Shown in pieces: positions 20,592 to 32,754 of a stretch of DNA of 51,356 bases. Made by a program: the position numbers and the translations under genes. Below the pieces are notes generated by a model. It was not told the origin of the DNA. It saw nothing but the letters and a program-made list of their open reading frames with translations, and did not search any database. Origin of the DNA: Acidimicrobiales bacterium (GTDB lineage: Bacteria > Actinomycetota > Acidimicrobiia > Acidimicrobiales > Bog-793); NCBI GenBank assembly GCA_035533595.1, contig DATLTN010000045.1:1-51356 (forward strand). Direction: 5' to 3'. How positions within the stretch are numbered: position 1 is the first letter of the stretch; every line of letters starts with the position of its first letter.

Positions 20592-21602
20592 GTGACCTAC
20601 GCGCAGCGCCTCCGCTTCGGGCGGGGACGCCTCGCCGAGCTCGGCGAGCTCCTCGACGAGCTCGGCCTCGGCGCGGTCGGCGTGCTCAGCGGACCGCACC
20701 ACGCGGCGCTCGGCGCAGCGCTCCTCGAACGCCTTGGGCCGCGGGGCAGCTTCTCTTTCGGCGAGGCGGTCGAGCACACCCCCGTCGAGGTCACCGAGCG
20801 CGCCGAGGCCGAGGCGGCGCGGCGCGGCGCGCAGGCGCTCGTCGCGATCGGCGGCGGCGCGGCGATCGGCCTCGGCAAGGCGCTCTCGCTGCGCTTGCGG
20901 CTCCCCCTCGTCGCCGTGCCGACGACCTTCTCCGGCTCGGAGATGACCACCGTCGTCGGTGAGCGGCGCGATGGGGTGAAGACGACGCGCCGCGACGAGC
21001 GGGCGCTGCCGCGCGCCGTCCTCTACGACGCCGACCTCGCGGCGACGATGCCGCCGCGCCTCGCCGCGACGAGCGGCCTGAACGCCCTCGCGCACGCCTT
21101 CGGGGCGCTCCTCGCCCCCGACGCGAGCCCCTTCAGCGACCGGGACGCGACAGAGGCGATCCGGCTCCTCTCCGCCTTCCTGCCCGACGTGGTGGAGGGC
21201 GCGGGCGGCGTCGAGGAGTCGCTGCTCGGCGCGGCGCTCGCCGGCCGCTGCCTGGCGGCGACGACGATGGGCCTCCACCATCGCCTCTGCCACCTCCTCG
21301 GCGGCAGCTACGGCCTCCCCCACTCCCCGACGCACGCCGCCCTCCTCCCCTACGCCGTGGCCTGCGAGGAGGGCCGCGGCGCGGCGCGCCTCGCCGGCGC
21401 CGCAGCAGCGCTCGGGGTGCCCCCCGGCGGTGTCAGCGAGGCGCTCTTCGCGCTGCAGGCGCGGCTCGCGGCCCCCCGCTCCCTCGGGGAGCTCGGCCTA
21501 CGCGCGGAGGACGTCGCGCCCTGTGCGGCCAGCGCCGCGGCGGCCGGCGGCGAGGCGGAGGCGGTCGCCGCACTCCTCGAGCAGGCGCGGGTTGGGAGAT
21601 GA
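20592..21602 (+). CDS. Maleylacetate reductase (iron-containing alcohol dehydrogenase family)
   Basis: A 336-aa group III dehydrogenase: GRGRLAELGELLDELG (nucleotide domain), VAIGGGAAIGLGKALSLRLRLPLVAVPTTFSGSEMT, then GLNALAHAF and GLHHRLCHLLGGSYGLPHSPTHAALLPY with the metal-binding histidines. PTTFSGSEMT and THAALLPY are typical of maleylacetate reductases, which make 3-oxoadipate from maleylacetate with NAD(P)H. The dioxygenase for its substrate overlaps its end (ATGA). The GTG start has no clear ribosome site and lies 16 bases after the hydrolase stop, so coupling from upstream is likely. Confidence 0.88.
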   Translation: MTYAQRLRFGRGRLAELGELLDELGLGAVGVLSGPHHAALGAALLERLGPRGSFSFGEAVEHTPVEVTERAEAEAARRGAQALVAIGGGAAIGLGKALSLRLRLPLVAVPTTFSGSEMTTVVGERRDGVKTTRRDERALPRAVLYDADLAATMPPRLAATSGLNALAHAFGALLAPDASPFSDRDATEAIRLLSAFLPDVVEGAGGVEESLLGAALAGRCLAATTMGLHHRLCHLLGGSYGLPHSPTHAALLPYAVACEEGRGAARLAGAAAALGVPPGGVSEALFALQARLAAPRSLGELGLRAEDVAPCAASAAAAGGEAEAVAALLEQARVGR

Positions 21603-22504
21603 GCGGCGGTGGCGCGAGCATGGACGCCGTGGACGAGCAGCGGATCGCGGAGCTCACGGCGATGGTGCGCGCCCAGGTCACCGGGGGGAGCGACGCGCGC
21701 CTCGCGGAGATCTTCGACGCGCTCGTCCGCCACCTGCACGCCTTCGTCGGCGAGGTCCAGCCGAGCGACGAGGAGTGGGGGGCGGCGATCGAGTTCCTCA
21801 CCCGCGTCGGGCAGTTCTGCACCCCGACGCGCCAGGAGTTCATCCTCCTCTCGGACACCCTCGGGGTCTCGAGCCTGGTGAACGTCCTCAACAGCGGGGG
21901 CGGGGAGTTCACCGAGTCGACCGTCCTCGGCCCCTTCTTCGTCGCCGGCGCGCCGGAGGTCGCCTCGGGGAGCGACCTCGCGGCGGGCGCCAAGGGGACG
22001 CCGCTGCACTTCGCCGGCGAGGTGCGCGGGCCCGCGGGGGAGGCGGTCGCCGGCGCCCTCGTCGACACCTGGCAGTCCGACACCGAGGGCTTCTACGACA
22101 CCCAGCGCGACGAGGGGACGCGGCTCCGGGCACGGCTACGCACCGACGCGGAGGGGCGCTTCTCGTTCTGGTCGGTCGTGCCCTCGAGCTACCCCATCCC
22201 CCAGGACGGCCCCGTCGGCGTGATGCTCGCCGCGCAGGGGCGCCACCCGTACCGCCCTGCGCACCTGCACTTCAAGATCGCCGCCCCCGGCTACCGCGAG
22301 CTCGTCACGCACCTCTTCCCCTCCGGGGACCGCTACCTCGACTCCGACGCGGTCTTCGCCGTCGCCGCCTCGCTCGTGAAGGACCTCGAGCACCACCCGG
22401 CGGGGACCGCCCCCGACGGCCGCGTCGTCGAGGTCCCCTACGACAGCGTCGAGCAGGTCTTCGTCCTCAACACCGCGGGCGGCGCCCGCGAAGGGAGCAG
22501 CTGA
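21599..22504 (+). CDS. Hydroxyquinol 1,2-dioxygenase (intradiol)
   Basis: A 301-aa intradiol dioxygenase that opens 1,2,4-trihydroxybenzene to maleylacetate. The N-terminal helical domain (LSDTLGVSSLVNVLNS, FTESTVLGPFFV) is typical of catechol/hydroxyquinol enzymes. The Fe(III) ligands should be Tyr166 (GFYDTQ), Tyr198 (SSYPIPQDGPVG), His222 and His224 (RPAHLHFKI). These numbers almost coincide with those reported for the Nocardioides simplex hydroxyquinol enzyme. The overlap with maleylacetate reductase settles the preference for hydroxyquinol over catechol. A flavin monooxygenase that would supply hydroxyquinol is absent from the window. Confidence 0.92.
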   Translation: MSGGGASMDAVDEQRIAELTAMVRAQVTGGSDARLAEIFDALVRHLHAFVGEVQPSDEEWGAAIEFLTRVGQFCTPTRQEFILLSDTLGVSSLVNVLNSGGGEFTESTVLGPFFVAGAPEVASGSDLAAGAKGTPLHFAGEVRGPAGEAVAGALVDTWQSDTEGFYDTQRDEGTRLRARLRTDAEGRFSFWSVVPSSYPIPQDGPVGVMLAAQGRHPYRPAHLHFKIAAPGYRELVTHLFPSGDRYLDSDAVFAVAASLVKDLEHHPAGTAPDGRVVEVPYDSVEQVFVLNTAGGAREGSS

Positions 22505-22505
22505 C

Positions 22506-23687
22506 ATGGCCGAGGCGTTCATCCTCGACGCCGTCCGCACCCCGATCGGCCGCGTCGGCGGCGCCCTCTCCGGCGTCCGCCCCGACGACCTCGCGGGCGC
22601 GGCGCTCGCCGCCCTCGTCGCCCGCAGCCCCGAGCTCGACCCCGCGGCGATCGAGGACGTGATCCTCGGCGACGCCAACGGCGCGGGCGAGGACAACCGC
22701 AACGTCGCCCGCATGGCGGTCCTCCTCGCCGGCCTCCCGACCTCCGTGCCGGGCGCGACGGTGACCCGGCTCTGCGGCTCGGGGATGGAGGCGAGCATCG
22801 AGGCGGCGCGCGCCGTCGAGACCGGAGACGCCGAGCTCATCGTCTCGGGGGGCGTCGAGTCGATGAGCAGGGCCCCCTGGGTGCTCCTCAAGCCCGAGCA
22901 CCCCCTGCCGCGCGACAACGCCACCCTCCACTCGACGACCCTCGGCTGGAGGATGGTGAACCCGAGGCTGCCCGCCGAATGGACGGTCTCCCTCGGCGAG
23001 GGCGCCGAGCTGCTCGCCGAGCGGTACCGGCTGTCGCGCGCCCAGCAGGACGCCTTCGCCCTCGCCAGCCACCAGCGCGCCGCCGCCGCCTGGGAGGCGG
23101 GCGCCTACGCCGACGAGGTCGTCCCCGTCGCGGGCAGCGAGCTCGCCCGCGACGAGTCGATCCGCGCCGACAGCACCCTTGAGCGCCTCGGCCAGCTGCG
23201 CCCGGTCTTTCGCGAGGGCGGCACCGTGACCGCCGGGAACGCCTCCCCGCTGAACGACGGGGCCGCGGCCCTCCTCCTCGGCAGCGCCGCCGGCGCGGAG
23301 CGGGCCGGCAGGGCGCCGCTCGCCCGCATCGCGGCGCGCGCCGTCGCCGCGGTGGAGCCGCAGTACTACGGGATCGGCCCCGTCGAGGCTGCGAAGACGG
23401 CGCTCAAGCGGGCCGGGATCGGCTGGGGGGACCTCGCCGTCGTCGAGCTCAACGAGGCCTTCGCCGCGCAGTCCCTCGCCTGCCTCGCCGAGTGGCCCGA
23501 GCTCGACCCCGCGATCGTCAACCCGCAGGGGGGCGCGATCGCGATCGGCCACCCCCTCGGCTGCTCGGGGGCGCGGCTGCTCACCTCGCTCGCCTGGCAG
23601 CTGCACCGCCGCGGCAGCGGCTACGGCCTGGCGACGATGTGCATCGGCGTCGGGCAGGGGATCGCCGTCGTCCTCGAGGCGGCCTAG
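22506..23687 (+). CDS. Acetyl-CoA acyltransferase, probable 3-oxoadipyl-CoA thiolase
   Basis: A 393-aa thiolase: Cys90 in [48 protein letters not shown] and the final CIGVGQG. The catalytic Cys-His-Cys set is complete. Next to maleylacetate reductase its likely job is cleaving 3-oxoadipyl-CoA to succinyl-CoA and acetyl-CoA (PcaF role). The CoA transferase for 3-oxoadipate (PcaIJ) is not in the window. It starts one base after the dioxygenase stop, and its last four bases (CTAG) overlap the stop of the convergent 2H-GNAT gene. A fatty-acid thiolase role cannot be excluded. Confidence 0.9.
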   Translation: MAEAFILDAVRTPIGRVGGALSGVRPDDLAGAALAALVARSPELDPAAIEDVILGDANGAGEDNRNVARMAVLLAGLPTSVPGATVTRLCGSGMEASIEAARAVETGDAELIVSGGVESMSRAPWVLLKPEHPLPRDNATLHSTTLGWRMVNPRLPAEWTVSLGEGAELLAERYRLSRAQQDAFALASHQRAAAAWEAGAYADEVVPVAGSELARDESIRADSTLERLGQLRPVFREGGTVTAGNASPLNDGAAALLLGSAAGAERAGRAPLARIAARAVAAVEPQYYGIGPVEAAKTALKRAGIGWGDLAVVELNEAFAAQSLACLAEWPELDPAIVNPQGGAIAIGHPLGCSGARLLTSLAWQLHRRGSGYGLATMCIGVGQGIAVVLEAA

Positions 23688-24613
23688 GCACGGTCTCCCC
23701 CGCCTGCCGGCGCGGTGGTGGCCGACGGCGACTCACCGCGGCGGAACAGCCCGCTGCGGTCGGGGTGAAAGCCGTGGCGTGCGAGGAACTGCGGGCTCCG
23801 GGCATCGACGACGACGAGCTCGGCGCCGGCGCGCTCGGCGGCGAGGCGCTCGAGGAAGCCGAGCAGCTGACCCCCGACGCCCTCGCCGCGGTGCTCCTCG
23901 GCGACCTCGAGGCCCGTGACCAAGAGGGCGCCGCCGGCCGCGAGGAGGACGGCGCGGGCGACGCCCCGCCCCGCCTCGGTGACCGAGACGGCGAGGCGCT
24001 CGCCCGGCTCGTCGGTCCCGCCGGCGGGCACGTGGGTGACGTGGAACTCGAGCTCGCGCCCGCCCCTCCCGGTCACCGCCGGGCGGCCGAGACGGACCTC
24101 GCCGACGCGCCGCCAGGGGTGGTGCGCGGCGTCCACGTGCTGCTCGAGGAGGGTGAGCGCCTCGACCCGGGCGGTCGTCGCGTAGGGCGCGAGGAGGCGC
24201 TCGCCGGCGCTCACGAGCTCGGCGGGGGCACCGCTGCGCAGCGTGACGTGCGCGACGAAAGGGCGCGGCGCGCGGCCGGCGGGGGGTGCGAACGGCCCGC
24301 TCGCGAGGGCCCCGGCGAGCTCGGCGAGCTCGTCGGGGCGCGCGCCGACGGCGAGGTAGAGGACGCCGGGCGGAAAGCTCGCCGGCGGCCCGAGGGTGAG
24401 GTGAAGGGGCGAGAAGCGCCTCGCGACCGCCCGCAGGTGCTCCTCCACCGCCTCGTCGGCAGCGACTGGGACGTTCAGCGGGGGGACGAGGGTGACGTGC
24501 GGCGCGATCCGCGAGAGGTCGCGGCTGTCGAGGGCACGGCGGAGGCCGTCGATCTCGGCGGCGACGGCGCCGTCGAGCACGAGGGCGACGAGCAGGCGCC
24601 GCCGCTCGGCCAA
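23684..24613 (-). CDS. 2H phosphoesterase (2'-5' RNA ligase-like) fused to GNAT acetyltransferase
   Basis: A 309-aa fusion. The N-terminal part has two HxT motifs, His39 in APHVTLVPP and His122 in VAHVTLRSG, the signature of 2H phosphoesterases acting on 2',3'-cyclic or 2'-5' phosphodiesters. The C-terminal third has a GNAT acetyl-CoA site, LLVTGLEVAEEHRGEGVGGQLL (near 231-252), followed by VVVDARSPQFLARHGF, a standard GNAT ending. The TTG start lies one base after the atpC stop, so it is probably the last gene of the ATP synthase transcript. The fusion is unusual; substrates are unknown. Confidence 0.75.
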   Translation of the reverse strand: MAERRRLLVALVLDGAVAAEIDGLRRALDSRDLSRIAPHVTLVPPLNVPVAADEAVEEHLRAVARRFSPLHLTLGPPASFPPGVLYLAVGARPDELAELAGALASGPFAPPAGRAPRPFVAHVTLRSGAPAELVSAGERLLAPYATTARVEALTLLEQHVDAAHHPWRRVGEVRLGRPAVTGRGGRELEFHVTHVPAGGTDEPGERLAVSVTEAGRGVARAVLLAAGGALLVTGLEVAEEHRGEGVGGQLLGFLERLAAERAGAELVVVDARSPQFLARHGFHPDRSGLFRRGESPSATTAPAGGGDRA

Positions 24614-24614
24614 G

Positions 24615-25115
24615 CTACGCCGCCGGGGCCGCTCCGGCCGCCTCGAGACGCACCTGCGCGCGGCGGAGGGCGACCTCGGGGGCGTCGGGGGCCATCAGCG
24701 CGAGCATCGTCGGCGAGAGCGCGGCGGCGCCCTCCTCACCCTCGACGGCCTCGTGGCCCTCGGCCGCCGGGGCACCGGAGGCGACCTCCTGCTCGGCGCG
24801 CTGCAGCGCGGCGCGCGCCCGCTCGACGTCGATCTCCTCGCCGAGCTCGGCGACGCCCGCGAGGATCGTCACCGCGTTGTCCGAGACGTAGACGAAGCCG
24901 CCGTGCACCGCGCAGCGGCGGGGCGTCGCCTCCTCTCCGGAGGACGAGAGCTCGTCGATCGTGCACAGCGAGATGTCGACGGCGCCAACGAAGTCCTCGT
25001 GGTGGGCGAGGAAGGCGATCTCGCCGACGTCGGTGCGCAGCGAGACCTCGTCGGCCTCGCCCGAGAAGAGCACCCGCTCGGGCGTGACCAGCTCGACGTG
25101 GAAGGGGGTGCCCAT
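24615..25115 (-). CDS. atpC: ATP synthase epsilon subunit
   Basis: Epsilon (166 aa) is part of the central stalk and restrains ATP hydrolysis. FHVELVTPERVLFSGEADEVSLRTDVGEIAFLAHHEDFVGAVD is the N-terminal beta sandwich, ending in VHGGFVYVSDNAVTILA. The C-terminal helical hairpin holds an acidic, Ala-rich insert (about 113-131), making the protein some 30 residues longer than usual. The ATG is one base after the atpD stop. Confidence 0.95.
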   Translation of the reverse strand: MGTPFHVELVTPERVLFSGEADEVSLRTDVGEIAFLAHHEDFVGAVDISLCTIDELSSSGEEATPRRCAVHGGFVYVSDNAVTILAGVAELGEEIDVERARAALQRAEQEVASGAPAAEGHEAVEGEEGAAALSPTMLALMAPDAPEVALRRAQVRLEAAGAAPAA

Positions 25116-25116
25116 C

Positions 25117-29071
<3,955 letters not shown>

Positions 29072-29087
29072 GAATTTGTGCCTTTCC

Positions 29088-29975
29088 CTAGGCCCACTGC
29101 GCGACGGCCTCGCGCAGTCGTTCCAACCGAAGCCGTACCGTCCCGTCGATGAGGAGGTCGCCGACCGAGACGAGGATCCCGCCGATCACGTCGGGGTCCT
29201 CGATCATCCGCACCTCGACGTCGCGGTGCACGAGCGTGGAGAGCACCCGCGCGAGCGAGCTCCGCTCCTCCTCGGAGAGGACCACCGCGGCGCGCACCTG
29301 CGCGACCCGCCGGCCGCGCTCCTCGGCGATGAGGTCCACCAGCCACTCGTAGGTCCCGACGAGGTTGCGCACCGGGCCGACGGCGATGACGAAGGAGACG
29401 ATGCGCAGCGTGGCGGGGAGCACCTGGGAGGAGAGGAGGTCCGCGAGCAGCGCGACGCGCCCCGCCACCGCCGCGCTCGGCTCGGAGAGCTCGCGACGGA
29501 GCTCGGCGTTCGCCTCGACGATGCGGGCGAAGGAGAACAGCTGCTCCTCGACGGTGTCGACCTCGTCGAGGCTCCCCAGCTCCTCGAGCACCCGCTCGGT
29601 GTAGCCACGGATCCTCGAGCGGAGCGCGCTGCGCCCGTGGATCGGCTGCTCGGCGACGCCCTCGCGCGCCGCGTCGGCGGCGACCACGAGGTCGGCGACG
29701 GCGACCGCGAGCTCGCCCGCGCGGACGGCGCGCAGCGCGAAGTCGACGAGCGAGGCGCCGGCCTCGCTCGCGCGGCCGTGCAGCAGGTCGGCGGCGATCG
29801 CCCGTCGGGCGTTCTGCGCGACCGCTGCGTCGCTCAGCGCCCGACGGAGCGGCTCCGAGCTCGTGAGCGCAGCGGCGAAAGCCTCGACCTCCCCGGCGAC
29901 GCGCTCCAGCTCCCCGCTGGCGCGGGCGCTCTCGAGCGTCGCGAGCGCGTAGCCGTGCAGCAGCTCGTGGGCCAT
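29088..29975 (-). CDS. atpH: ATP synthase delta subunit with duplicated N-terminal domain
   Basis: Delta (295 aa) joins the peripheral stalk to F1. It is some 110 residues longer than the usual ~180. The helical domain occurs twice: about 8-100 ([39 protein letters not shown]) and about 124-216 ([40 protein letters not shown]). The normal C-terminal domain follows ([50 protein letters not shown]). Mycobacterial delta, fused to a b subunit, has a comparable insertion; here delta is unfused. Its ATG overlaps the b' stop by one base (TGATG). Confidence 0.93.
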   Translation of the reverse strand: MAHELLHGYALATLESARASGELERVAGEVEAFAAALTSSEPLRRALSDAAVAQNARRAIAADLLHGRASEAGASLVDFALRAVRAGELAVAVADLVVAADAAREGVAEQPIHGRSALRSRIRGYTERVLEELGSLDEVDTVEEQLFSFARIVEANAELRRELSEPSAAVAGRVALLADLLSSQVLPATLRIVSFVIAVGPVRNLVGTYEWLVDLIAEERGRRVAQVRAAVVLSEEERSSLARVLSTLVHRDVEVRMIEDPDVIGGILVSVGDLLIDGTVRLRLERLREAVAQWA

Positions 29976-30484
29976 CAGGCGGGCGCCCCCGCCTCGGTCG
30001 CGCTGATCGCCTCGGCGATCAACCGCCGCTGGTTGGCGTCGTCGAGCTCGGCGGTGACGACCCGCTCAGCAGCGTCGACGACGATGGAGCCGAGCTCGGC
30101 GATCACCTCGGCGCGCACGCGGCTGTGCGCCGCCTCGATCTCGGCGGTGGCGCGCCGCACCAGTCGCTCGCGCTCCTCCGCGGCGCGCGCCCGCCCCTCC
30201 TCGACGAGCGAGGCGGCGCTGTCGCGCGCCAGGCGGACGATCCCCTCCGCCTCGGCGCGGGCCGCCTCGAGCTCGGCGCGGCGCGCCGCGATCAGCGCCG
30301 CCGCCGCGGCGGCGGCCTCCTCGCGCTCGGCGAGCTGGCCGCGGATCTGCTCGCGCTTCGCGGACATCTGCGCGCCGAGGAAGGGGGCGACGTAGCGCTT
30401 GATGAACAGCGCCACGAAGATGAGCGCGACCCACTCGAGGAGGTAGGAGAGGCCGAAGTTCCCGGTGGCGGCGAACAACGGCAC
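29975..30484 (-). CDS. ATP synthase b'-type subunit (second b)
   Basis: A 169-aa peripheral stalk subunit with one N-terminal membrane helix (YLLEWVALIFVALFI) followed by KRYVAPFLGAQMSAKREQIRGQLAEREEA and a long Ala/Glu/Arg coiled coil. It is clearly different from the neighbouring b gene, so the enzyme probably has a b-b' heterodimer. In mycobacteria the equivalent is fused to delta; here the two are separate but overlap by one base. GTG start directly after the b stop codon. Confidence 0.92.
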   Translation of the reverse strand: MPLFAATGNFGLSYLLEWVALIFVALFIKRYVAPFLGAQMSAKREQIRGQLAEREEAAAAAAALIAARRAELEAARAEAEGIVRLARDSAASLVEEGRARAAEERERLVRRATAEIEAAHSRVRAEVIAELGSIVVDAAERVVTAELDDANQRRLIAEAISATEAGAPA

Positions 30485-30997
30485 CTAGTTCCCCTCCGCC
30501 GCGGCGACGGCCAGCTGGATCAGGTCGCGGTGGCGGGCGGCGTCGATCGGCACGCCCGCGACGCGGCTCGCCGCCTCGCCGACCATCGTCTCGACGCGGC
30601 TGAGGACGTCGCTGCGCACCTGCTCGCGCTGGCGGTCGATCTCCGCGGCGGCACCGGCGATCAGCCGGTCGTGCTCCTGCTGGCCGTCGTCGCGCGCCGT
30701 CGCCCGCAGCTCCTCGGCGGCCCTGGTCGCCGCCTCGATCAGCCCGCGCGCCTCGGCGCGGGCCTCCTCGAGCACCGCGCGGCGCGCCTGTTCCAGCTCC
30801 GCCGCCTCGCTCTGCGCGCTGTCGCGGGCCTGCAGTCCGGAGCGGATCGTCTCCTCGCGCTCGGCGATGACCCGCTGCACGGGCTTCAGCACGAACGCGT
30901 TGACGATGCCGAGCACGACGAGGAACAGCACGACCTCGACGAGGATCGTGGCGTTCGGGAGGATGAAGTTGGGCGTCGACGAGGTGTCGGCGAGCAT
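30485..30997 (-). CDS. atpF: ATP synthase b subunit
   Basis: A 170-aa peripheral stalk subunit: membrane helix ILVEVVLFLVVLGIVNAFVL, then KPVQRVIAEREETIRSGLQ and a long charged coiled coil. PNFILPNATILVEVVLFLVV at the N-terminus matches actinobacterial AtpF. It follows atpE by eleven bases. Confidence 0.94.
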   Translation of the reverse strand: MLADTSSTPNFILPNATILVEVVLFLVVLGIVNAFVLKPVQRVIAEREETIRSGLQARDSAQSEAAELEQARRAVLEEARAEARGLIEAATRAAEELRATARDDGQQEHDRLIAGAAAEIDRQREQVRSDVLSRVETMVGEAASRVAGVPIDAARHRDLIQLAVAAAEGN

Positions 30998-31008
30998 GGG
31001 CGGGATGG

Positions 31009-31272
31009 CTACTTCTTCGCCAGGACGAAGATGAACAGCGCCATGAAGACGAGGTTGATGAAGTACATCGCCTCACAGAGGCCGACGACGATGAACATGA
31101 TCGTGAAGAGGCGGCTCTGCGCCTCCGGCTGGCGGGCGACGCCGGCGATCGTCTGGCTGCCGGCGAGGCCGTCGCCGATCGCGGCGCCGACGGCGCCACC
31201 GCCGAGCGCGAGACCGCCGCCGACCATGGCGCCGGCGAGCTCGATCCCCTGGGTCAAGGTGTTAGCTGGCAT
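31009..31272 (-). CDS. atpE: ATP synthase c subunit
   Basis: The proteolipid ring subunit (87 aa) has two membrane helices joined by the polar loop ARQPEAQSR. The proton-binding carboxylate is Glu67 in [17 protein letters not shown]. No Na+-coordinating pattern is obvious, so protons are the likely coupling ion. Start ATG preceded by GGAGAAACG, a good ribosome site as expected for the most highly made subunit. Confidence 0.97.
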   Translation of the reverse strand: MPANTLTQGIELAGAMVGGGLALGGGAVGAAIGDGLAGSQTIAGVARQPEAQSRLFTIMFIVVGLCEAMYFINLVFMALFIFVLAKK

Positions 31273-31306
31273 CGTTTCTCCTGTTTCGGTGGACGGTGTG
31301 CTGCGC

Positions 31307-32041
31307 TCAGTGCCCCGAGCCGGCGATCGCCGCCTCGAAGTACAAGATCGTGAGTAGGGCGAAGATGAAGGCCTGGACGGGGCCGACGAAGAGGCCGTCG
31401 AAGAGCTTCCAGACCACGTCGAGGATGGGGATCGGCGCGATCAGCTTCGTCGGGAGCAGGTCGGCGATGAGCACCAGCATCAGCCCACCCGAGAAGATGT
31501 TGCCGAAGAGCCGCAGCGCGAGCGTGATCGGCTTCACCAGCTCCTCGATCGCGTTGATCGGAAAGAGGACCTTGTAGGGCTTGAAGTAGTGCCCCAAGTA
31601 GCTGCGCAGCCCCTGGTGGCGGATCCAGGTGACGTGCACCGCGATGATCACGAAGAGCGCGATGCCGAGGGTGAAGTTCACGTCCCCCGACGGCGCCGGC
31701 AGGTACTGCGGGCTGTGGCCCGTCGGGATCAGCTCGAGCCAGTTGGCGATGAGGATGAAGACGAAGAGCGTGACGGCGAGCGGCACGATCGGGCGACCCT
31801 CGTCGCCCATCGTCGAGCCGATCTGGCGGCTGACGCCCGAGACGATCGTCTCGAAGGCGAGCTGCAGGCGCCCCGGGACGTCCGCGGTCACCCGCGCCCG
31901 CAGGTAGAGGCCGGCGGCGAGGACGATGACCCCGGCGATGATCGTCGCAAGGACGGTGTCGGCGTCGATCGTGAGGCCGGCGACCTTCCAGAAGATGTGG
32001 TCGCCGACGGGGATGTCGGTGGCGAGCAGCAGTGGGCTCAT
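31307..32041 (-). CDS. atpB: ATP synthase a subunit
   Basis: A 244-aa Fo channel subunit with about five or six membrane helices. The essential arginine is in [18 protein letters not shown], and [37 protein letters not shown] is characteristic. The ATG at 32041 overlaps the atpI stop (ATGA) and gives [16 protein letters not shown] longer reading frame extends upstream, but into atpI, and is not used. Confidence 0.96.
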   Translation of the reverse strand: MSPLLLATDIPVGDHIFWKVAGLTIDADTVLATIIAGVIVLAAGLYLRARVTADVPGRLQLAFETIVSGVSRQIGSTMGDEGRPIVPLAVTLFVFILIANWLELIPTGHSPQYLPAPSGDVNFTLGIALFVIIAVHVTWIRHQGLRSYLGHYFKPYKVLFPINAIEELVKPITLALRLFGNIFSGGLMLVLIADLLPTKLIAPIPILDVVWKLFDGLFVGPVQAFIFALLTILYFEAAIAGSGH

Positions 32042-32463
32042 GCCGTCGGCACCGCCCCGTTCTCGCGGAGCAGCTCCCGGACGAGGTTGGCGATGAGCGC
32101 GAAGTAGAAGAGGGCCACCCCGGCGGCGGTGCCGATCCCGAGCGAGACCGAGGCGAGGGCGAGCCCGATGATGATCACCGTCGTGAGGCCGAGGCGGGTG
32201 AGCGTCCGCTGGGCGAGGATGCGCTTCGGCCGCTCGGCGCCGGAGGCGTTGACGCGGGCGACCGAGCGGGTGATCAGCCGGATGTTGAAGAGCCCGATGC
32301 CGAGGCCGAGGACGATCCCCGCCCCGACGAGCAGGTGCGAGAGGAGCGCGCTCACCCCGAGCGCGACCACGCCGATGCCGACGCCGGAGAAGACCGTGCG
32401 GCGGAGGATGCGCGCGATCTCCGGGAGAGAAAGCTGTTCGAACAGCGCGGTGAGTCGGTCCAT
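32038..32463 (-). CDS. atpI: AtpI-like membrane protein
   Basis: A 141-aa membrane protein with four hydrophobic helices: GVGIGVVALGVSALLSHLLV, VLGLGIGLFNIRLITRSV, LGLTTVIIIGLALASVS and GVALFYFALIANLV. Position directly before atpB and the GLFNIRLI stretch fit the AtpI family, proposed to aid c-ring assembly or Mg2+ supply. Start ATG 32463. It overlaps atpB by four bases. Confidence 0.85.
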   Translation of the reverse strand: MDRLTALFEQLSLPEIARILRRTVFSGVGIGVVALGVSALLSHLLVGAGIVLGLGIGLFNIRLITRSVARVNASGAERPKRILAQRTLTRLGLTTVIIIGLALASVSLGIGTAAGVALFYFALIANLVRELLRENGAVPTA

Positions 32464-32538
32464 GGTTCGTCTCGGGAGTACGGGCGCGCCGCATACCGGG
32501 GAGAAACTCTCCCGGGCCAGCGACGCTGCAGGCTCCAG

Positions 32539-32754
32539 CTAGAGATACCTCTTGATCTTCACGTACGCCCCCGCCACCGCGGCGACGATCCCGACCGAAA
32601 GCCCGGCGAAGACGACGGCTGCTCCGGCTCCGGTCGACGAGGCGATCCAGTAACCGCCACCGACTCCGGCGGCGATACAGGCGGCACCCACTCCACCGAT
32701 GCTGGCGAGCTCGACCAGGGTCGGGCTCGACCGTTCCCTCCTAGGGCGACTTAT
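32539..32754 (-). CDS. Small AtpZ-like membrane protein; possible ATA start
   Basis: A 71-aa protein with two hydrophobic Gly-rich helices (LASIGGVGAACIAAGVGGGYWIA and AAVVFAGLSVGIVAAVAGAYV) and a KIKRYL end. This is the shape of AtpZ, often placed before atpI. No ATG, GTG or TTG start lies near the beginning. ATA 32754 overlaps the wecA stop as ATAA, mimicking the common ATGA coupling, and GGAGGT lies 6 bases before it. A GTG inside the first helix is the only standard alternative and would cut the helix. No similarity is certain beyond shape and place. Confidence 0.6.
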   Translation of the reverse strand: MSRPRRERSSPTLVELASIGGVGAACIAAGVGGGYWIASSTGAGAAVVFAGLSVGIVAAVAGAYVKIKRYL

